DNA of 39,837 bases from Curvivirga aplysinae. Its GTDB lineage: Bacteria > Pseudomonadota > Alphaproteobacteria > UBA8366 > Aestuariispiraceae. The translations under genes and the position numbers were made by a program. Positions 19,023 to 28,424 of the stretch are shown here, piece by piece. Location of the stretch: positions 1 through 39,837 of the forward strand of contig NZ_SMMC01000199.1 of NCBI RefSeq assembly GCF_009711445.1, written 5' to 3'. Every line of letters begins with the position of its first letter. Positions within the stretch are counted from its first letter, which is position 1. A model generated the notes under the pieces. The model made no database searches, was not told the DNA's origin, and saw only the letters and a program-made list of their open reading frames with translations.

Positions 19023-19610
19023 TTAATATTCGACCACACGAATGTGTTTCTTCGCAAGCATTTCTATTGCTTCGACAATCTCATCATCTTCCAAAACAAA
19101 ATCCGCCCCCGCAATTTCCAGCCCAGCCTCAGGCATGGCTCGCGCCTCTGCTACTTCCGGGTCTTGAATAATCGCAATTCCACCCAAATCACGAATATGC
19201 TTTAGCCCTAAAGCACCATCTGCATTTGCACCCGTTAAAAGAATAGCAATTAATCTTGGCCCCAACACATCCCCCATTGATTCAAATAAAATATCAATTG
19301 ACGGGCGAGAAAAACTTACTTTCGGGTCTTGAGAGAATGAAAAACTGAAATCCGGTTCTAAATATACGTGATAAGCTGGAGGTGCGATATATATATGACC
19401 GGCTTCCAAAATCATATCCCAATGGCATTGATGAACGGGTAGTGGTGTTTCCAAAGCTAAAATCTCTGGCAAGAGACTTGGTGAATCACTATCCATGTGG
19501 CAAACGACAACGATTGGCAAATTAAAATCATGTGGAAGCTTCTGGATGATTTGACTTAAAACTCTTAAGCCCCCCATAGAACAACCAATTACAACAGCCC
19601 CGTATCTCAT
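19023..19610 (-). CDS. cheB: CheB-type protein-glutamate methylesterase domain
   Basis: 195 aa: only the methylesterase domain, with no N-terminal receiver. The catalytic Ser11 (GCSMGG), His38 (VVCHMD) and Asp131 (TGANADGALG) are all present. Classical CheB removes methyl groups from receptor glutamates after phosphorylation of its receiver; lacking the receiver, this protein must be controlled differently. AGGA precedes the ATG by 6 bases, and cheR ends 8 bases upstream. It belongs to the run kinase-cheR-cheB on the minus strand. No cheA or cheW is in view, so the target is uncertain: the hybrid kinase itself or the nearby soluble chemoreceptor are candidates. Confidence 0.85.
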   Translation of the reverse strand: MRYGAVVIGCSMGGLRVLSQIIQKLPHDFNLPIVVVCHMDSDSPSLLPEILALETPLPVHQCHWDMILEAGHIYIAPPAYHVYLEPDFSFSFSQDPKVSFSRPSIDILFESMGDVLGPRLIAILLTGANADGALGLKHIRDLGGIAIIQDPEVAEARAMPEAGLEIAGADFVLEDDEIVEAIEMLAKKHIRVVEY

Positions 19611-19618
19611 AAAAATTC

Positions 19619-20446
19619 CTACTCAACCTTTTTCCTGAAAAAAGGCGTTTCATCTGATAAACGGCAATAGTTTTTCCTTTGTTTAGACAGATTAATACTC
19701 TCTTTTTCTCCTAACCCTAAAAAACCTTCCCGGATAAGTGCTTCATCAAATAAATCCAAACAACGATTCTGCAACTTGCGATTAAAGTAGATTAACACAT
19801 TTCGACAAAGTACCAGATGCATTTCACAGAATACGCCATCCACCGCCAAATTATGTTCAGAGAAAAAAATGCTTTCCTTCAAAGAAGGATCCAAAGCCAT
19901 AAAATCATATCGACTAACATAATAATCTGATAGCTGCGTTTTACCTCCGGCTTTCAGATAATTGGCATCATAAACATCAATTTCTTCAATAGGGTATACA
20001 CCTTCCTTTGCCTTTTCCAATGCATTCACAGAAATATCCGTCGCATAGATATTCGCACGATCAAGCAAACCTTCTTCCTTTAGTAATATGGCAAGCGAAT
20101 ATGCCTCCTCCCCATTCGCACAACCGGCAATCCATATATTGATCTGGGGATAGGTTTTTAGGATAGGTATGGCCTCTTGACGTAAGGTTTTATAGAAATG
20201 CGGATCACGAAACATTTCTGAAAATTGTACAGATAGATGCTCTAACATTAAGGGCAAAAATTCTTCATTATGAAAAACATAAGGCACCAAATCCGCAATG
20301 GTCTCTACCCCCATCACGGCTTTTAAATCCCGTACACGCCTTTTTAAAGAACCACGTGCATATTCGGTAAAATCATATCCATAACGACTCTTTATTGCTT
20401 CCAGAAATATATTGAGTTCTGCATTATATATTTCATTCAGCATCAT
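19619..20446 (-). CDS. cheR: CheR-type S-adenosylmethionine methyltransferase
   Basis: 275 aa. The N-terminal helical part (GYDFTEYARGSLKRRVRDLK) and the catalytic part match CheR: SVQFSEMFRDPHFY, the SAM loop WIAGCANGEEAYSLAILL, and LVLCRNVLIYF. Deviations from the E. coli pattern are Ser-Glu-Met where T.FFR is usual and AGCANGEEAY for AGCSTGEEPY. It methylates glutamate side chains of signalling proteins in classical systems. It begins 4 bases after the kinase stop, so expression is coupled to the hybrid kinase. Confidence 0.87.
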   Translation of the reverse strand: MMLNEIYNAELNIFLEAIKSRYGYDFTEYARGSLKRRVRDLKAVMGVETIADLVPYVFHNEEFLPLMLEHLSVQFSEMFRDPHFYKTLRQEAIPILKTYPQINIWIAGCANGEEAYSLAILLKEEGLLDRANIYATDISVNALEKAKEGVYPIEEIDVYDANYLKAGGKTQLSDYYVSRYDFMALDPSLKESIFFSEHNLAVDGVFCEMHLVLCRNVLIYFNRKLQNRCLDLFDEALIREGFLGLGEKESINLSKQRKNYCRLSDETPFFRKKVE

Positions 20447-20450
20447 GATT

Positions 20451-23400
20451 TCATTCCTTAAGCAAAGATGCCATTAATTCTGAGAGCTTACTTATATCCA
20501 CTGGTTTAGTGAGATATTCATCCGCACCAGCATTCAGGCATTTTTCCCGTTCACCCGCCATCGCCTTTGCGGTGACTGCGATGATAGGTATATGTTCATA
20601 ATCGGTATTTTTACGAATATGGCCAATCGCTTCGAGGCCATCCATTTCGGGCATCATCATATCCATTAAGATGATTGCAATATCATCCTCATGCTCCTCT
20701 AATTTTTCTAGAGCAACCTTCCCATTCTTCGCAATTGAAACTGTACAACCGTAATCCTTCAGTACTTTTGATAAAGCAAATACATTGCGCATATCATCAT
20801 CAGCTAACAAAACGTGAGTACCGCCAAAACCGGTACTTTCAACCACTTCTTTTTTGGATACTGCTTTTGCCTTGGCTATACTTTTTTGTTTAGGTTCAGG
20901 CAATTTCGCCTCAACACTGTGAAGAAATAATGTCACTTCGCTTAGCAAACGTTCCGCAGATCTCGCCCCTTTAATCACCACACTATCTGTATATTCGTGC
21001 AATAAATTCAACTCATCCCGTTCAAGTTCCCGTCCAGAATAAACTACGACAGGCGGCATCTTATCTTGATGAGCAGCTTTTGCCATTTTTAGAAATTCAA
21101 ATCCATTTGCACCGGGTAATCCCAAGTCAAGAATAATGCAATCAATATGCTCGCTCTGTAAAATTTCTATTCCTTCTTCACTACTACCAACAGCAATAGT
21201 CGTGATATCACCACTTTCCATAACTCGACCAACGGCAATTTGTGAGGCATAATCATCTTCGATTAATAGGATACGCTTACGGGTCGAGGGTTCTAAATCA
21301 ACAAATTTAGTTATTAATTCATTTAGTATTTCTGGGCTCGCTGGTTTAGAACTATATCCAATCGCACCTTTTTCAAATGCGTCGCCTGGGTCCTCTAAGG
21401 CTGATAAGATATGAACAGGAATATGGCGGAGATGTGATGCACATTTTAGCTTTCTCAATACTTCCCAGCCATCCATATCCGGCAAGTTAATATCTAACAC
21501 AATACCTACAGGATTGATCAATTGAGCTAGTTTGAGGCCCTTTACAGGATGGGCGGCAACAACACCAAGGAAACCGCGGCTACGCACCTGTTTTAAAAGT
21601 AACTCTGCAAAAACAATATCATCTTCGATAATCAAAATCACTTCACGGTCAACAGCGACAATATCCCGGTCGTCATCAAGATCAAATTCGACTACTTCGG
21701 AAGGTTTTTGACCATCTGTCAGATAAACAACTTCAAAACCAAGGTCTGTGGCTTCGGGTAACATATCAAGCCCATCGACATCTTCCTTTTCTGACTGAGG
21801 CAAGGTTTCAATCTCTGTACGCTTCTCAGCATCATCATTTGCAGCAGCTAGCTGTTTCAATTCATCCGAATTAACGGTCTCCTTGGCACAATTCACAGGA
21901 ACTATAATGCTAAAAACAGAACCTTGGTTTGATTTACTTGTAACAAGAACTTGACCTCCCATAAGTTCACATAGAGAACGCGTAATTGTTAAACCCAGTC
22001 CCGTGCCGCCATATTTACGACTGGTGCTCCCATCCGCCTGACGAAAGGCGTCAAAAACAGTGTTAAGTTGTTCAGATGTCATACCTATTCCGGTATCAGA
22101 CACCTCAAATTTTACATAATTTTCTTCATGATTAAGTTCAGCACGATCAAGATCTTGGCGGTTAACATTCTTGACTGCAAAAGAGACACAACCTTCTTCT
22201 GTAAACTTAAAAGCGTTAGATAGTAAATTATTTAAAATCTGCGTTAACTTTGTCGGATCAATATAAATTTCTTCGAAAACATCTTGATCCATAGTTAATT
22301 TAAACTCGACAGCTTTTTCCTTTGCAATTGGTTCAAAGTTATTACGAATCTGGGTAAAAATTTGTTCCAAACGCACATGTTCAGGTAATAGCTCTGTTTT
22401 TCCAGCTTCGGTCTTGGACAAATCCAATATATCATTGATCAGATTTAATAGATGCTGACCGCTTTCATGAATAATAGTCGCCGCCTCAACATCGTCGTCA
22501 TTTAAATTACCTTTTTTATTGTCCGCTAAAATACGAGCTAAAATCAATAAACTATTTAAAGGCGTTCTTAATTCATGAGACATATTCGCCAAAAATTGCG
22601 ATTTATATTGATTAGCGCGCCTCATTTCTTCTGCAAAAATTTCTGCATCTTTCTTCGCGGCGCTTAATTCTTTTTGTCTTACTTCAAGAGTACGTGTTTT
22701 TTCAGATAATTCTTCATTACCAACCCGAAGCTCTTCTTCCGAGGTTTGAAGTTCAGTTGTTTTTTGCGCCAGCTGTTCTGTCCGTGCACGAAGTTGTTCA
22801 TTACTAACACGAATTTCCTCACTCTGTGCACGCAATTCTTCTTCAGAGGCACGCAACTCTTCTGCTTGATTTTGACTACGTACTAACAGGCTTTCGGTTT
22901 TGGAAGCACGGGCTAAATTCTCTAGATACACCGCTACGACGGGTAATACTGTATCTAATAAGGCGAGTTGTAATTGCGATAATTTTGCAAAACTGCCAAA
23001 CTCTAAAACACCATATAGCGTATTGTTATGAACCAGCGGATAGAGATAAAGAACTTTAACAGGATGTCCACCAACACCAGTATCAACCTCATGGCGATAT
23101 TCATCAGGTAACTGATCAATGAGCATTGGTTTCTTCTTTTGGGCCACCTGCCCAATCAGACCATCCCCAACTTCAAAAGTATTCTTTTGACCTTTACGTT
23201 TTGTATACCCATAAGACGCCATAATTTGTAAAAGATCATAATCGGTATTGAAGTAAAAGAAGGCGCCAACCGGACTATTCAATGCAGGCATGAGTCTTTC
23301 AAGAAAACTTTCCGTTGCTTCTCCCATGACAACAGCGGCTTGCAAATCATTGGAAATTTCCTGCGCATGAGATTTTATCCAGTTTTGATCAATCGAATCT

Positions 23401-24311
23401 TTTAAAGCTGTTTTAAATTTCTCTGATGCACGTGCCATATCCCCGAACTCATCTGTTCGATCAACATCAGGGATATCAATTTCAGTATTTCCCAATGCAA
23501 GTCTGGAAAAAGTTTTTCTAAGACGACGCGCCGATTGAATAATACGGCGATAAATAAACAAAAAACTTCCAACAAAAGTTAAGAACAACAACCCGACGAC
23601 CAGATAGGTTAGCAATCTTTGAGAAGCCGTTTTCTCATAAAGTTCAGCAACTATATTGTGAGTACGCTCTTCGACAGCTATTTGAAAAGCATTGATCGGT
23701 TCAATAACCTTCACAGACAAGCTATTATATCTATCATCATATAATTTCGAGACGATTGATTGATATCTGGTCGCACGACCACTAATAGACCAATCAACCT
23801 CAGAAAAGTCATTCAGGCCATTTTCTAGTTTTAAAAGACGTAAATCCCGAAAAACAGACATATCAATTTTTGTGCGTTCAGCCATTAACTGTGACGCCTG
23901 CATAAAAACAGCGCGCTCTTCTTCACTAAACCCCTTATCTTCAATAAGTTCATGAAGCGGGGTCAATCGTTTTCCCCGAAGAAACGTTTCTTGTGTGTAT
24001 GGTAATAAATCCCATTGAATACGATGAGAATTCAAAGGACGTTCCAACAACCCCATATGTATATCCATGAGGTTGTTATATTGTGTTACATAATCTTCAT
24101 TCCCGGTACTCGCATAGATACGTGCCAATTGGGTTAACATATTGGAATCTTGCCGTAACGAAGTTGCTAGTTGCTCCGCAGCATAACGCATTTCGTGCGC
24201 TCTATTGATATCCCGTTCATATCTTTCCAGCATCCAAAAAGAAGAAAACAAGGCAAGAACCGCTGCGATATTAATAGCCGCCATAATGGCAAAACTTCGT
24301 AATAAGGTCAT
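20451..24311 (-). CDS. hybrid sensor histidine kinase with HAMP, GAF and three receiver domains
   Basis: 1286-aa inner-membrane kinase. Order: TM1 (about 7-26), a helical periplasmic domain (27-230), TM2 (232-254), HAMP (255-307), GAF (about 325-470), a heptad coiled coil (483-553), HisKA with phospho-acceptor His579 in ANMSHELRTP, HATPase (about 690-805), then three receivers (about 895-1005, 1013-1130, 1168-1284). Acceptor aspartates are visible in VLDINLPDMDGW, ILDLGLPGANG and LMDMMMPEMDG. The last receiver looks the most canonical. Several receivers suggest a branched or gated phosphorelay. Gene order places it between a c-di-GMP protein upstream and cheR-cheB downstream. The ligand is unknown. 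Confidence 0.92.
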   Translation of the reverse strand: MTLLRSFAIMAAINIAAVLALFSSFWMLERYERDINRAHEMRYAAEQLATSLRQDSNMLTQLARIYASTGNEDYVTQYNNLMDIHMGLLERPLNSHRIQWDLLPYTQETFLRGKRLTPLHELIEDKGFSEEERAVFMQASQLMAERTKIDMSVFRDLRLLKLENGLNDFSEVDWSISGRATRYQSIVSKLYDDRYNSLSVKVIEPINAFQIAVEERTHNIVAELYEKTASQRLLTYLVVGLLFLTFVGSFLFIYRRIIQSARRLRKTFSRLALGNTEIDIPDVDRTDEFGDMARASEKFKTALKDSIDQNWIKSHAQEISNDLQAAVVMGEATESFLERLMPALNSPVGAFFYFNTDYDLLQIMASYGYTKRKGQKNTFEVGDGLIGQVAQKKKPMLIDQLPDEYRHEVDTGVGGHPVKVLYLYPLVHNNTLYGVLEFGSFAKLSQLQLALLDTVLPVVAVYLENLARASKTESLLVRSQNQAEELRASEEELRAQSEEIRVSNEQLRARTEQLAQKTTELQTSEEELRVGNEELSEKTRTLEVRQKELSAAKKDAEIFAEEMRRANQYKSQFLANMSHELRTPLNSLLILARILADNKKGNLNDDDVEAATIIHESGQHLLNLINDILDLSKTEAGKTELLPEHVRLEQIFTQIRNNFEPIAKEKAVEFKLTMDQDVFEEIYIDPTKLTQILNNLLSNAFKFTEEGCVSFAVKNVNRQDLDRAELNHEENYVKFEVSDTGIGMTSEQLNTVFDAFRQADGSTSRKYGGTGLGLTITRSLCELMGGQVLVTSKSNQGSVFSIIVPVNCAKETVNSDELKQLAAANDDAEKRTEIETLPQSEKEDVDGLDMLPEATDLGFEVVYLTDGQKPSEVVEFDLDDDRDIVAVDREVILIIEDDIVFAELLLKQVRSRGFLGVVAAHPVKGLKLAQLINPVGIVLDINLPDMDGWEVLRKLKCASHLRHIPVHILSALEDPGDAFEKGAIGYSSKPASPEILNELITKFVDLEPSTRKRILLIEDDYASQIAVGRVMESGDITTIAVGSSEEGIEILQSEHIDCIILDLGLPGANGFEFLKMAKAAHQDKMPPVVVYSGRELERDELNLLHEYTDSVVIKGARSAERLLSEVTLFLHSVEAKLPEPKQKSIAKAKAVSKKEVVESTGFGGTHVLLADDDMRNVFALSKVLKDYGCTVSIAKNGKVALEKLEEHEDDIAIILMDMMMPEMDGLEAIGHIRKNTDYEHIPIIAVTAKAMAGEREKCLNAGADEYLTKPVDISKLSELMASLLKE

Positions 24312-24403
24312 CTTATTATCTTTCTTCCCGGTTCAATTTGCGCACTGAAAATTAAATAAAATTTTCAATCATTCTTTTTAAGGCTTCTCCATATCCAAGA
24401 AGA

Positions 24404-26524
24404 TCACGATGCCTTCGCATAATCATGATACCAACTCAAAAAATCAGCTTCAGGCAGAGGCTTGCTATAGAAATATCCCTGTCCAATGTCACAATTCAAT
24501 TCATTCAATCGGTCGCATTGCTCTATTTCTTCGACGCCTTCGGCTATGACTGTCATTTTCAAATTATGTGCGACACAGATAATCATATCAGCAATATGCG
24601 CATCAGATGGATCTGTCATGATGTTCTGAATAAAGGAACGATCAATTTTAATAGAACTTGGCAATAATGATTTCAAATGTGTTAAAGAGGAATAGCCAGT
24701 ACCAAAGTCATCCAGTGCAATACCTAAATCCATTTCTTTCAAACGTCGCAGAGTTTCACGGCTTTCTCCGCGGTCATCAAGCAAAGCTGTCTCAGTGATT
24801 TCAACTTCAATCATATCTGGGGTAATATTAACTTCATTCATCACCTTTTGGAAAAAGTCAGGAAGTTTTGGACATTTTATCTGCTCAACAGATATATTAA
24901 TCGCCACAGGAACGGTACGGCCCAACTCTTTTTTCCAACGTGCTGCAGCTTCACAAGCCTCACGAATGATCCAACGACCTAGATCACGAATTTGACCAGT
25001 TTCCTCTGCAAGCGGAATAAATTCGTCGGGTCCGACAAAACCAAGTTCAGGATCATTCCAACGAATAAGTGCTTCTACACCTTGGATTTCATTTGTTTTT
25101 AAATTTATTTTAGGCTGATAATAAAGTTCAAAGAAATTTCGTTCGATTGCATGATGCAAACGAATTTCTTGCTCTTTTCGACGTTGAAATGTTTGTGACA
25201 TTTCTTTGTCATAGAAATTATAGGCAATACCGGGATCTTCCTTCGATCTGCTCATTGCTAAATCTGCTGATTTCATCAGACTATCAACATCATCCGCATC
25301 TTGCGGAAATAAGGAAATTCCCATACTTGCCGACACAGAAATCGTATCACCAAAATACACAAACTCTTCTGCAATCGCTTGAAGGTAACTTTCCGCATGC
25401 TGCGCTACTTCAACTGCATTTTCGATACCACGTAAAACAACCGCAAACTCATCGCCACCAACTCTATAAAGAGTTTCATATTGGGTCATTTTTTCATTAA
25501 GACGTCGCGCAATTTCAGCTAACATTAAATCCGCAACAGCCTGTCCATGCACATCATTTACATCTTTGAATTTATCCAAATCAATCAACATCACAGCCAA
25601 TTGTTCACCCATGGCACGTGTGTCAGCCACATAACTCAATGCTTGTTCATGGAAAGAGTTTCGATTGGGCAAAGTTGTAAGCGCATCGTGCATCTCAAGA
25701 TATTGAATAATCTCTTCTGCGCGTTGTCTTTCCGTGATATCTTGAATAATACCTCGAATATCAACAAGCTTACCATTTTCATACATGCATTCCACATTGC
25801 AAAACACATGGCACATCTGATCATTTTTCGTCGTAAACTCTGCTAAAAACTCATATTGTCCATCCACAGAATCCACAAGTTCTCTAATACGACCAAAATG
25901 ATACTCACGGTCTTCTTCCGATAGCATTTCGGATAATGAACTATTGCAGTTGCAATCCGGGTCACCAATAGGAACCCCGCATATAATTGCACAAGCTTGT
26001 TCGGATAAATTTTCTTCCCATGTTTGTGGATTGATACTCCATCCACCGATCTTTGCCATAGCCTGAGTTTGCAAAAGCTCGGCTGTACGCTCCGCAACCC
26101 GTTTTTCTAGATCGACATTAATATTTTTAATAATTTGTCGTTGTTCATAAAGCTTCAGAAAAATCGCCGTTTTAGAAAGTAAAACATGCTCTTCAATCGG
26201 TTTCTGAATATAATCGACAGCCCCGGCGGAATAACCGCGATCGCGGTTTTGTTCATCTTTATAAGCTGCGGTAATGAAAATAACGGGGATTTGATTCCAC
26301 TCATCATGTTCCTGCAAAATAGCTGCCATTTCAAAGCCATCCATTTCAGGCATTTGAACATCGGTCAGGATCAATGCAAATTCATGTTCCAACACTTTTT
26401 CGAGCGCTTCACTACCAGAATTAGCAGAGATAACTTCGACCTCTTTATCTAGTCCTCGTAACAGAGCCTTCAAAGCCACCAGATTTGCTGGTACATCATC
26501 TACGATGAGAATTTTTGGTACCAT
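24404..26524 (-). CDS. response regulator with PAS, GGDEF and EAL domains (cyclic-di-GMP turnover)
   Basis: 706 aa from ATG 26524. The frame opens at GTG 26530, but GGG lies 7 bases before the ATG. Receiver: DD near residues 9-10 and acceptor Asp55 in LTDVQMPEMDG. A coiled linker and PAS/PAC domain (about 165-275) follow. The diguanylate cyclase motif GGDEF is intact at 356-360, with no clear RxxD inhibitory site before it. The phosphodiesterase motif EAL is at 484-486, with DDFGTGYSSL, KIDRSFI, AEGVE and GQGY also intact. Both activities are possible; phosphorylation by the downstream hybrid kinase probably sets the balance. It is the first gene of the signalling block, 92 bases from the kinase. 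Confidence 0.9.
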   Translation of the reverse strand: MVPKILIVDDVPANLVALKALLRGLDKEVEVISANSGSEALEKVLEHEFALILTDVQMPEMDGFEMAAILQEHDEWNQIPVIFITAAYKDEQNRDRGYSAGAVDYIQKPIEEHVLLSKTAIFLKLYEQRQIIKNINVDLEKRVAERTAELLQTQAMAKIGGWSINPQTWEENLSEQACAIICGVPIGDPDCNCNSSLSEMLSEEDREYHFGRIRELVDSVDGQYEFLAEFTTKNDQMCHVFCNVECMYENGKLVDIRGIIQDITERQRAEEIIQYLEMHDALTTLPNRNSFHEQALSYVADTRAMGEQLAVMLIDLDKFKDVNDVHGQAVADLMLAEIARRLNEKMTQYETLYRVGGDEFAVVLRGIENAVEVAQHAESYLQAIAEEFVYFGDTISVSASMGISLFPQDADDVDSLMKSADLAMSRSKEDPGIAYNFYDKEMSQTFQRRKEQEIRLHHAIERNFFELYYQPKINLKTNEIQGVEALIRWNDPELGFVGPDEFIPLAEETGQIRDLGRWIIREACEAAARWKKELGRTVPVAINISVEQIKCPKLPDFFQKVMNEVNITPDMIEVEITETALLDDRGESRETLRRLKEMDLGIALDDFGTGYSSLTHLKSLLPSSIKIDRSFIQNIMTDPSDAHIADMIICVAHNLKMTVIAEGVEEIEQCDRLNELNCDIGQGYFYSKPLPEADFLSWYHDYAKAS

Positions 26525-26539
26525 ACTCACACCCGCTCG

Positions 26540-26558
26540 GAGACTTTATAAAAGTCTC
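26540..26558. promoter_or_regulatory. hairpin beside the start of the GGDEF-EAL gene
   Basis: GAGACTTT (26540-26547) and AAAGTCTC (26551-26558) form a perfect 8-bp dyad with a 3-base spacer, 10-16 bases upstream of the two possible start codons. It could be an operator or an mRNA hairpin limiting ribosome access. The 258-base spacer 26531-26788 otherwise holds the dyad at 26631 and the fmt terminator. Confidence 0.45.
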
Positions 26559-26630
26559 TAACTACCCCTCAAATATATTCTATACCAAATTCTTGTTTTG
26601 TATAAGTCATATATGTTCGATCCATTGAAC

Positions 26631-26650
26631 CAATCATTCTGACATGATTG
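26631..26650. promoter_or_regulatory. candidate operator CAATCAT-N6-ATGATTG
   Basis: CAATCAT (26631-26637) and ATGATTG (26644-26650) are perfect inverted 7-mers with a 6-base spacer, about 100 bases upstream of the GGDEF-EAL start and outside any gene. Spacing and size fit a dimeric helix-turn-helix regulator. It probably controls the signalling operon; I cannot name the protein. Confidence 0.45.
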
Positions 26651-26753
26651 TGGAAAATGTATCAAAAACTGTAAAGGAAAAAAGTTAAGGCATTCTTAAT
26701 AAATCTAACATAACGCATTAATAATATTAGAATTACACAGGTAAATTGAGGTT

Positions 26754-26783
26754 AAAAACCTTTAAGAATCCGCCTATTAAAGG
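26754..26783 (-). terminator. candidate intrinsic terminator after fmt
   Basis: On the minus strand CCTTTAA (26783-26777), an 11-base loop and TTAAAGG (26765-26759) form a 7-bp stem followed directly by TTTTT (26758-26754). The stem is AT-rich but the T run is in the right place, just past the fmt stop. Confidence 0.55.
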
Positions 26784-26788
26784 TACAT

Positions 26789-27715
26789 CTAATATGGCAA
26801 GTGTTTCCCACAATCAATGCGGTTCCCACGTTGAAATTCTTCAGATGTAACAGGTTTTTTGCCTGGCTTCTGCAACTTAGTGATGCGAAGACCATCACGA
26901 CCACAACCCACGACCAAACTTTCACAACATACGAAGCCCGGCGTGTTAACCATTTCAACCACCTCAGCATCAAGAACTTTCACGCGATCTCCGTCACATT
27001 CAAAAAAGCATCCAGGCCATGGTGTTAAAGCATGGACTTTTCTTACCAACTCAGTTGCAGATAAATTCCAATCTAATCGCCCTTCAGATTTCTGCAGTTT
27101 TTCAGCATAAGTCACACCTTCCTCAGGTTGAGCGACTGGATTTGCCGTATTATTCGCTAAGGCTTCTAGGACAGGTACTATCATTTTCCCACCCAACGTC
27201 GCAAGGTCATCATGTAAGGTTTGTGCGAAAGTGGTAGAAGTGATCGGTAATTTTTCAACAGACAACATATCGCCTGTGTCCAACCCCTCATCCATTTGCA
27301 TGATCGTCACACCGGTCTCATCATCACCTGCTAAAATCGCACGTTGGATCGGTGCAGCCCCACGCCAGCGAGGTAGTAATGAAGCATGTACATTAACACA
27401 ACCAAATTTAGGTGCATCCAAAACGGATTTGGGAAGGATCAATCCATAAGCAACGACAACTGCCGCATCCAAATTCAAGGAAGAAAATTCTTGTTGTGCG
27501 TCTACAGTTTTCAAAGAAACAGGGTAGCGAACTTCAATTCCCATCTCTTCAGCCCGCAGTTGCACAGGTGATTTACGTTCCTTTTGCCCACGGCCCGCGG
27601 GACGTGGTGGTTGGGTATACACACATACAACGTCATGATTGGATTCAAGAAGTGCATTCAGAGTTTCCACAGCGAAATCCGGTGTGCCCATAAATGCAAG
27701 TCTTAACTTTTCCAT
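26789..27715 (-). CDS. fmt: methionyl-tRNA formyltransferase
   Basis: About 308 aa. It transfers formyl from 10-formyl-tetrahydrofolate to initiator Met-tRNA. The N-terminal formyltransferase domain begins LRLAFMGTPDFAVETL and contains the catalytic Asn/His in CVNVHASLLPRWRGAAPIQ plus the conserved Asp in TGVTIMQMDEGLDTGDML. The C-terminal OB-like domain starts near residue 205 with VHALTPWPGCFF. AAGGA lies 8 bases before ATG 27715 (an in-frame GTG precedes at 27718). The deformylase gene ends 27 bases upstream, forming the usual def-fmt operon. Confidence 0.96.
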   Translation of the reverse strand: MEKLRLAFMGTPDFAVETLNALLESNHDVVCVYTQPPRPAGRGQKERKSPVQLRAEEMGIEVRYPVSLKTVDAQQEFSSLNLDAAVVVAYGLILPKSVLDAPKFGCVNVHASLLPRWRGAAPIQRAILAGDDETGVTIMQMDEGLDTGDMLSVEKLPITSTTFAQTLHDDLATLGGKMIVPVLEALANNTANPVAQPEEGVTYAEKLQKSEGRLDWNLSATELVRKVHALTPWPGCFFECDGDRVKVLDAEVVEMVNTPGFVCCESLVVGCGRDGLRITKLQKPGKKPVTSEEFQRGNRIDCGKHLPY

Positions 27716-27742
27716 CACAAACGTCCTTATTTTCTAAGCATT

Positions 27743-28258
27743 TTATGCCGCGTTGGATTTAACCCATTTCTTCAACTTACGCAGGATCATATTGCGTTTC
27801 AAAGAAGATAGACGATCGACAAATACAACGCCGTCCAGATGGTCAATTTCATGTTGCACGCATGTGGCTAATAATCCATCCGCATCCAATTCTTGTGCGA
27901 CATTATTTTCATCCAAATATTTAATTTTTACCTGAGATGGACGGTCAACATTGGCATATTGTTCAGGAAAACTTAAACAACCTTCATTGTAGGAACTCAT
28001 ATCATCAGATGCCCATGCGATCTCAGGATTGGCCATTTTAATTGGCTGTGGACCTGTTTCTTCGTCACCGATGTCCATCACTAAAACACGCTTAGACACA
28101 CCAACTTGCGGCGCAGCAAGACCAATTCCCGGTGCGTCATACATGGTCTCCATCATATCATCCATCAATTGACGAATCTCATCATTTACTTCGTCGATCG
28201 GTGCTGCCACTTTCTTCAATACAGGATGTGGCGCAACAAGGATGTCCAAAATTGCCAT
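27743..28258 (-). CDS. def: peptide deformylase
   Basis: 171 aa from ATG 28258. It removes the N-formyl group from nascent proteins at the ribosome. All three motifs are present: GIGLAAPQVG (44-53), EGCLSFP (metal Cys94) and QHEIDHLDG (metal His136, His140, catalytic Glu137). The frame stays open 68 codons further upstream, but that part has no deformylase similarity. AAGG precedes 28258 with suitable spacing, and the family normally starts with MAILDIL-like sequence, so the short form is correct. First gene of the def-fmt unit; divergent from rmuC. Confidence 0.95.
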   Translation of the reverse strand: MAILDILVAPHPVLKKVAAPIDEVNDEIRQLMDDMMETMYDAPGIGLAAPQVGVSKRVLVMDIGDEETGPQPIKMANPEIAWASDDMSSYNEGCLSFPEQYANVDRPSQVKIKYLDENNVAQELDADGLLATCVQHEIDHLDGVVFVDRLSSLKRNMILRKLKKWVKSNAA

Positions 28259-28293
28259 TTTCTTAGCCTTAAATTTAAAAATTTGTACCATAT

Positions 28294-28313
28294 AGGTAGG
28301 TATAAACCTGCCT
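28294..28313. promoter_or_regulatory. small dyad in the def/rmuC divergent promoter region
   Basis: AGGTAGGT (28294-28301) and ACCTGCCT (28306-28313) pair over 8 positions with one T-G wobble and a 4-base loop. It lies 36-55 bases upstream of the def ATG, so it may be a 5' leader hairpin or operator. Confidence 0.3.
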
Positions 28314-28424
28314 CTCGTCAAGATGACGAACCGATACACTCTAAGTGAGACAAAGCCAAGCTTTATCGAAGTTGAACAGGGAAAAATCTTTGCCCCACGC
28401 CCCGAATCATGAGTTTTTAAAAGC

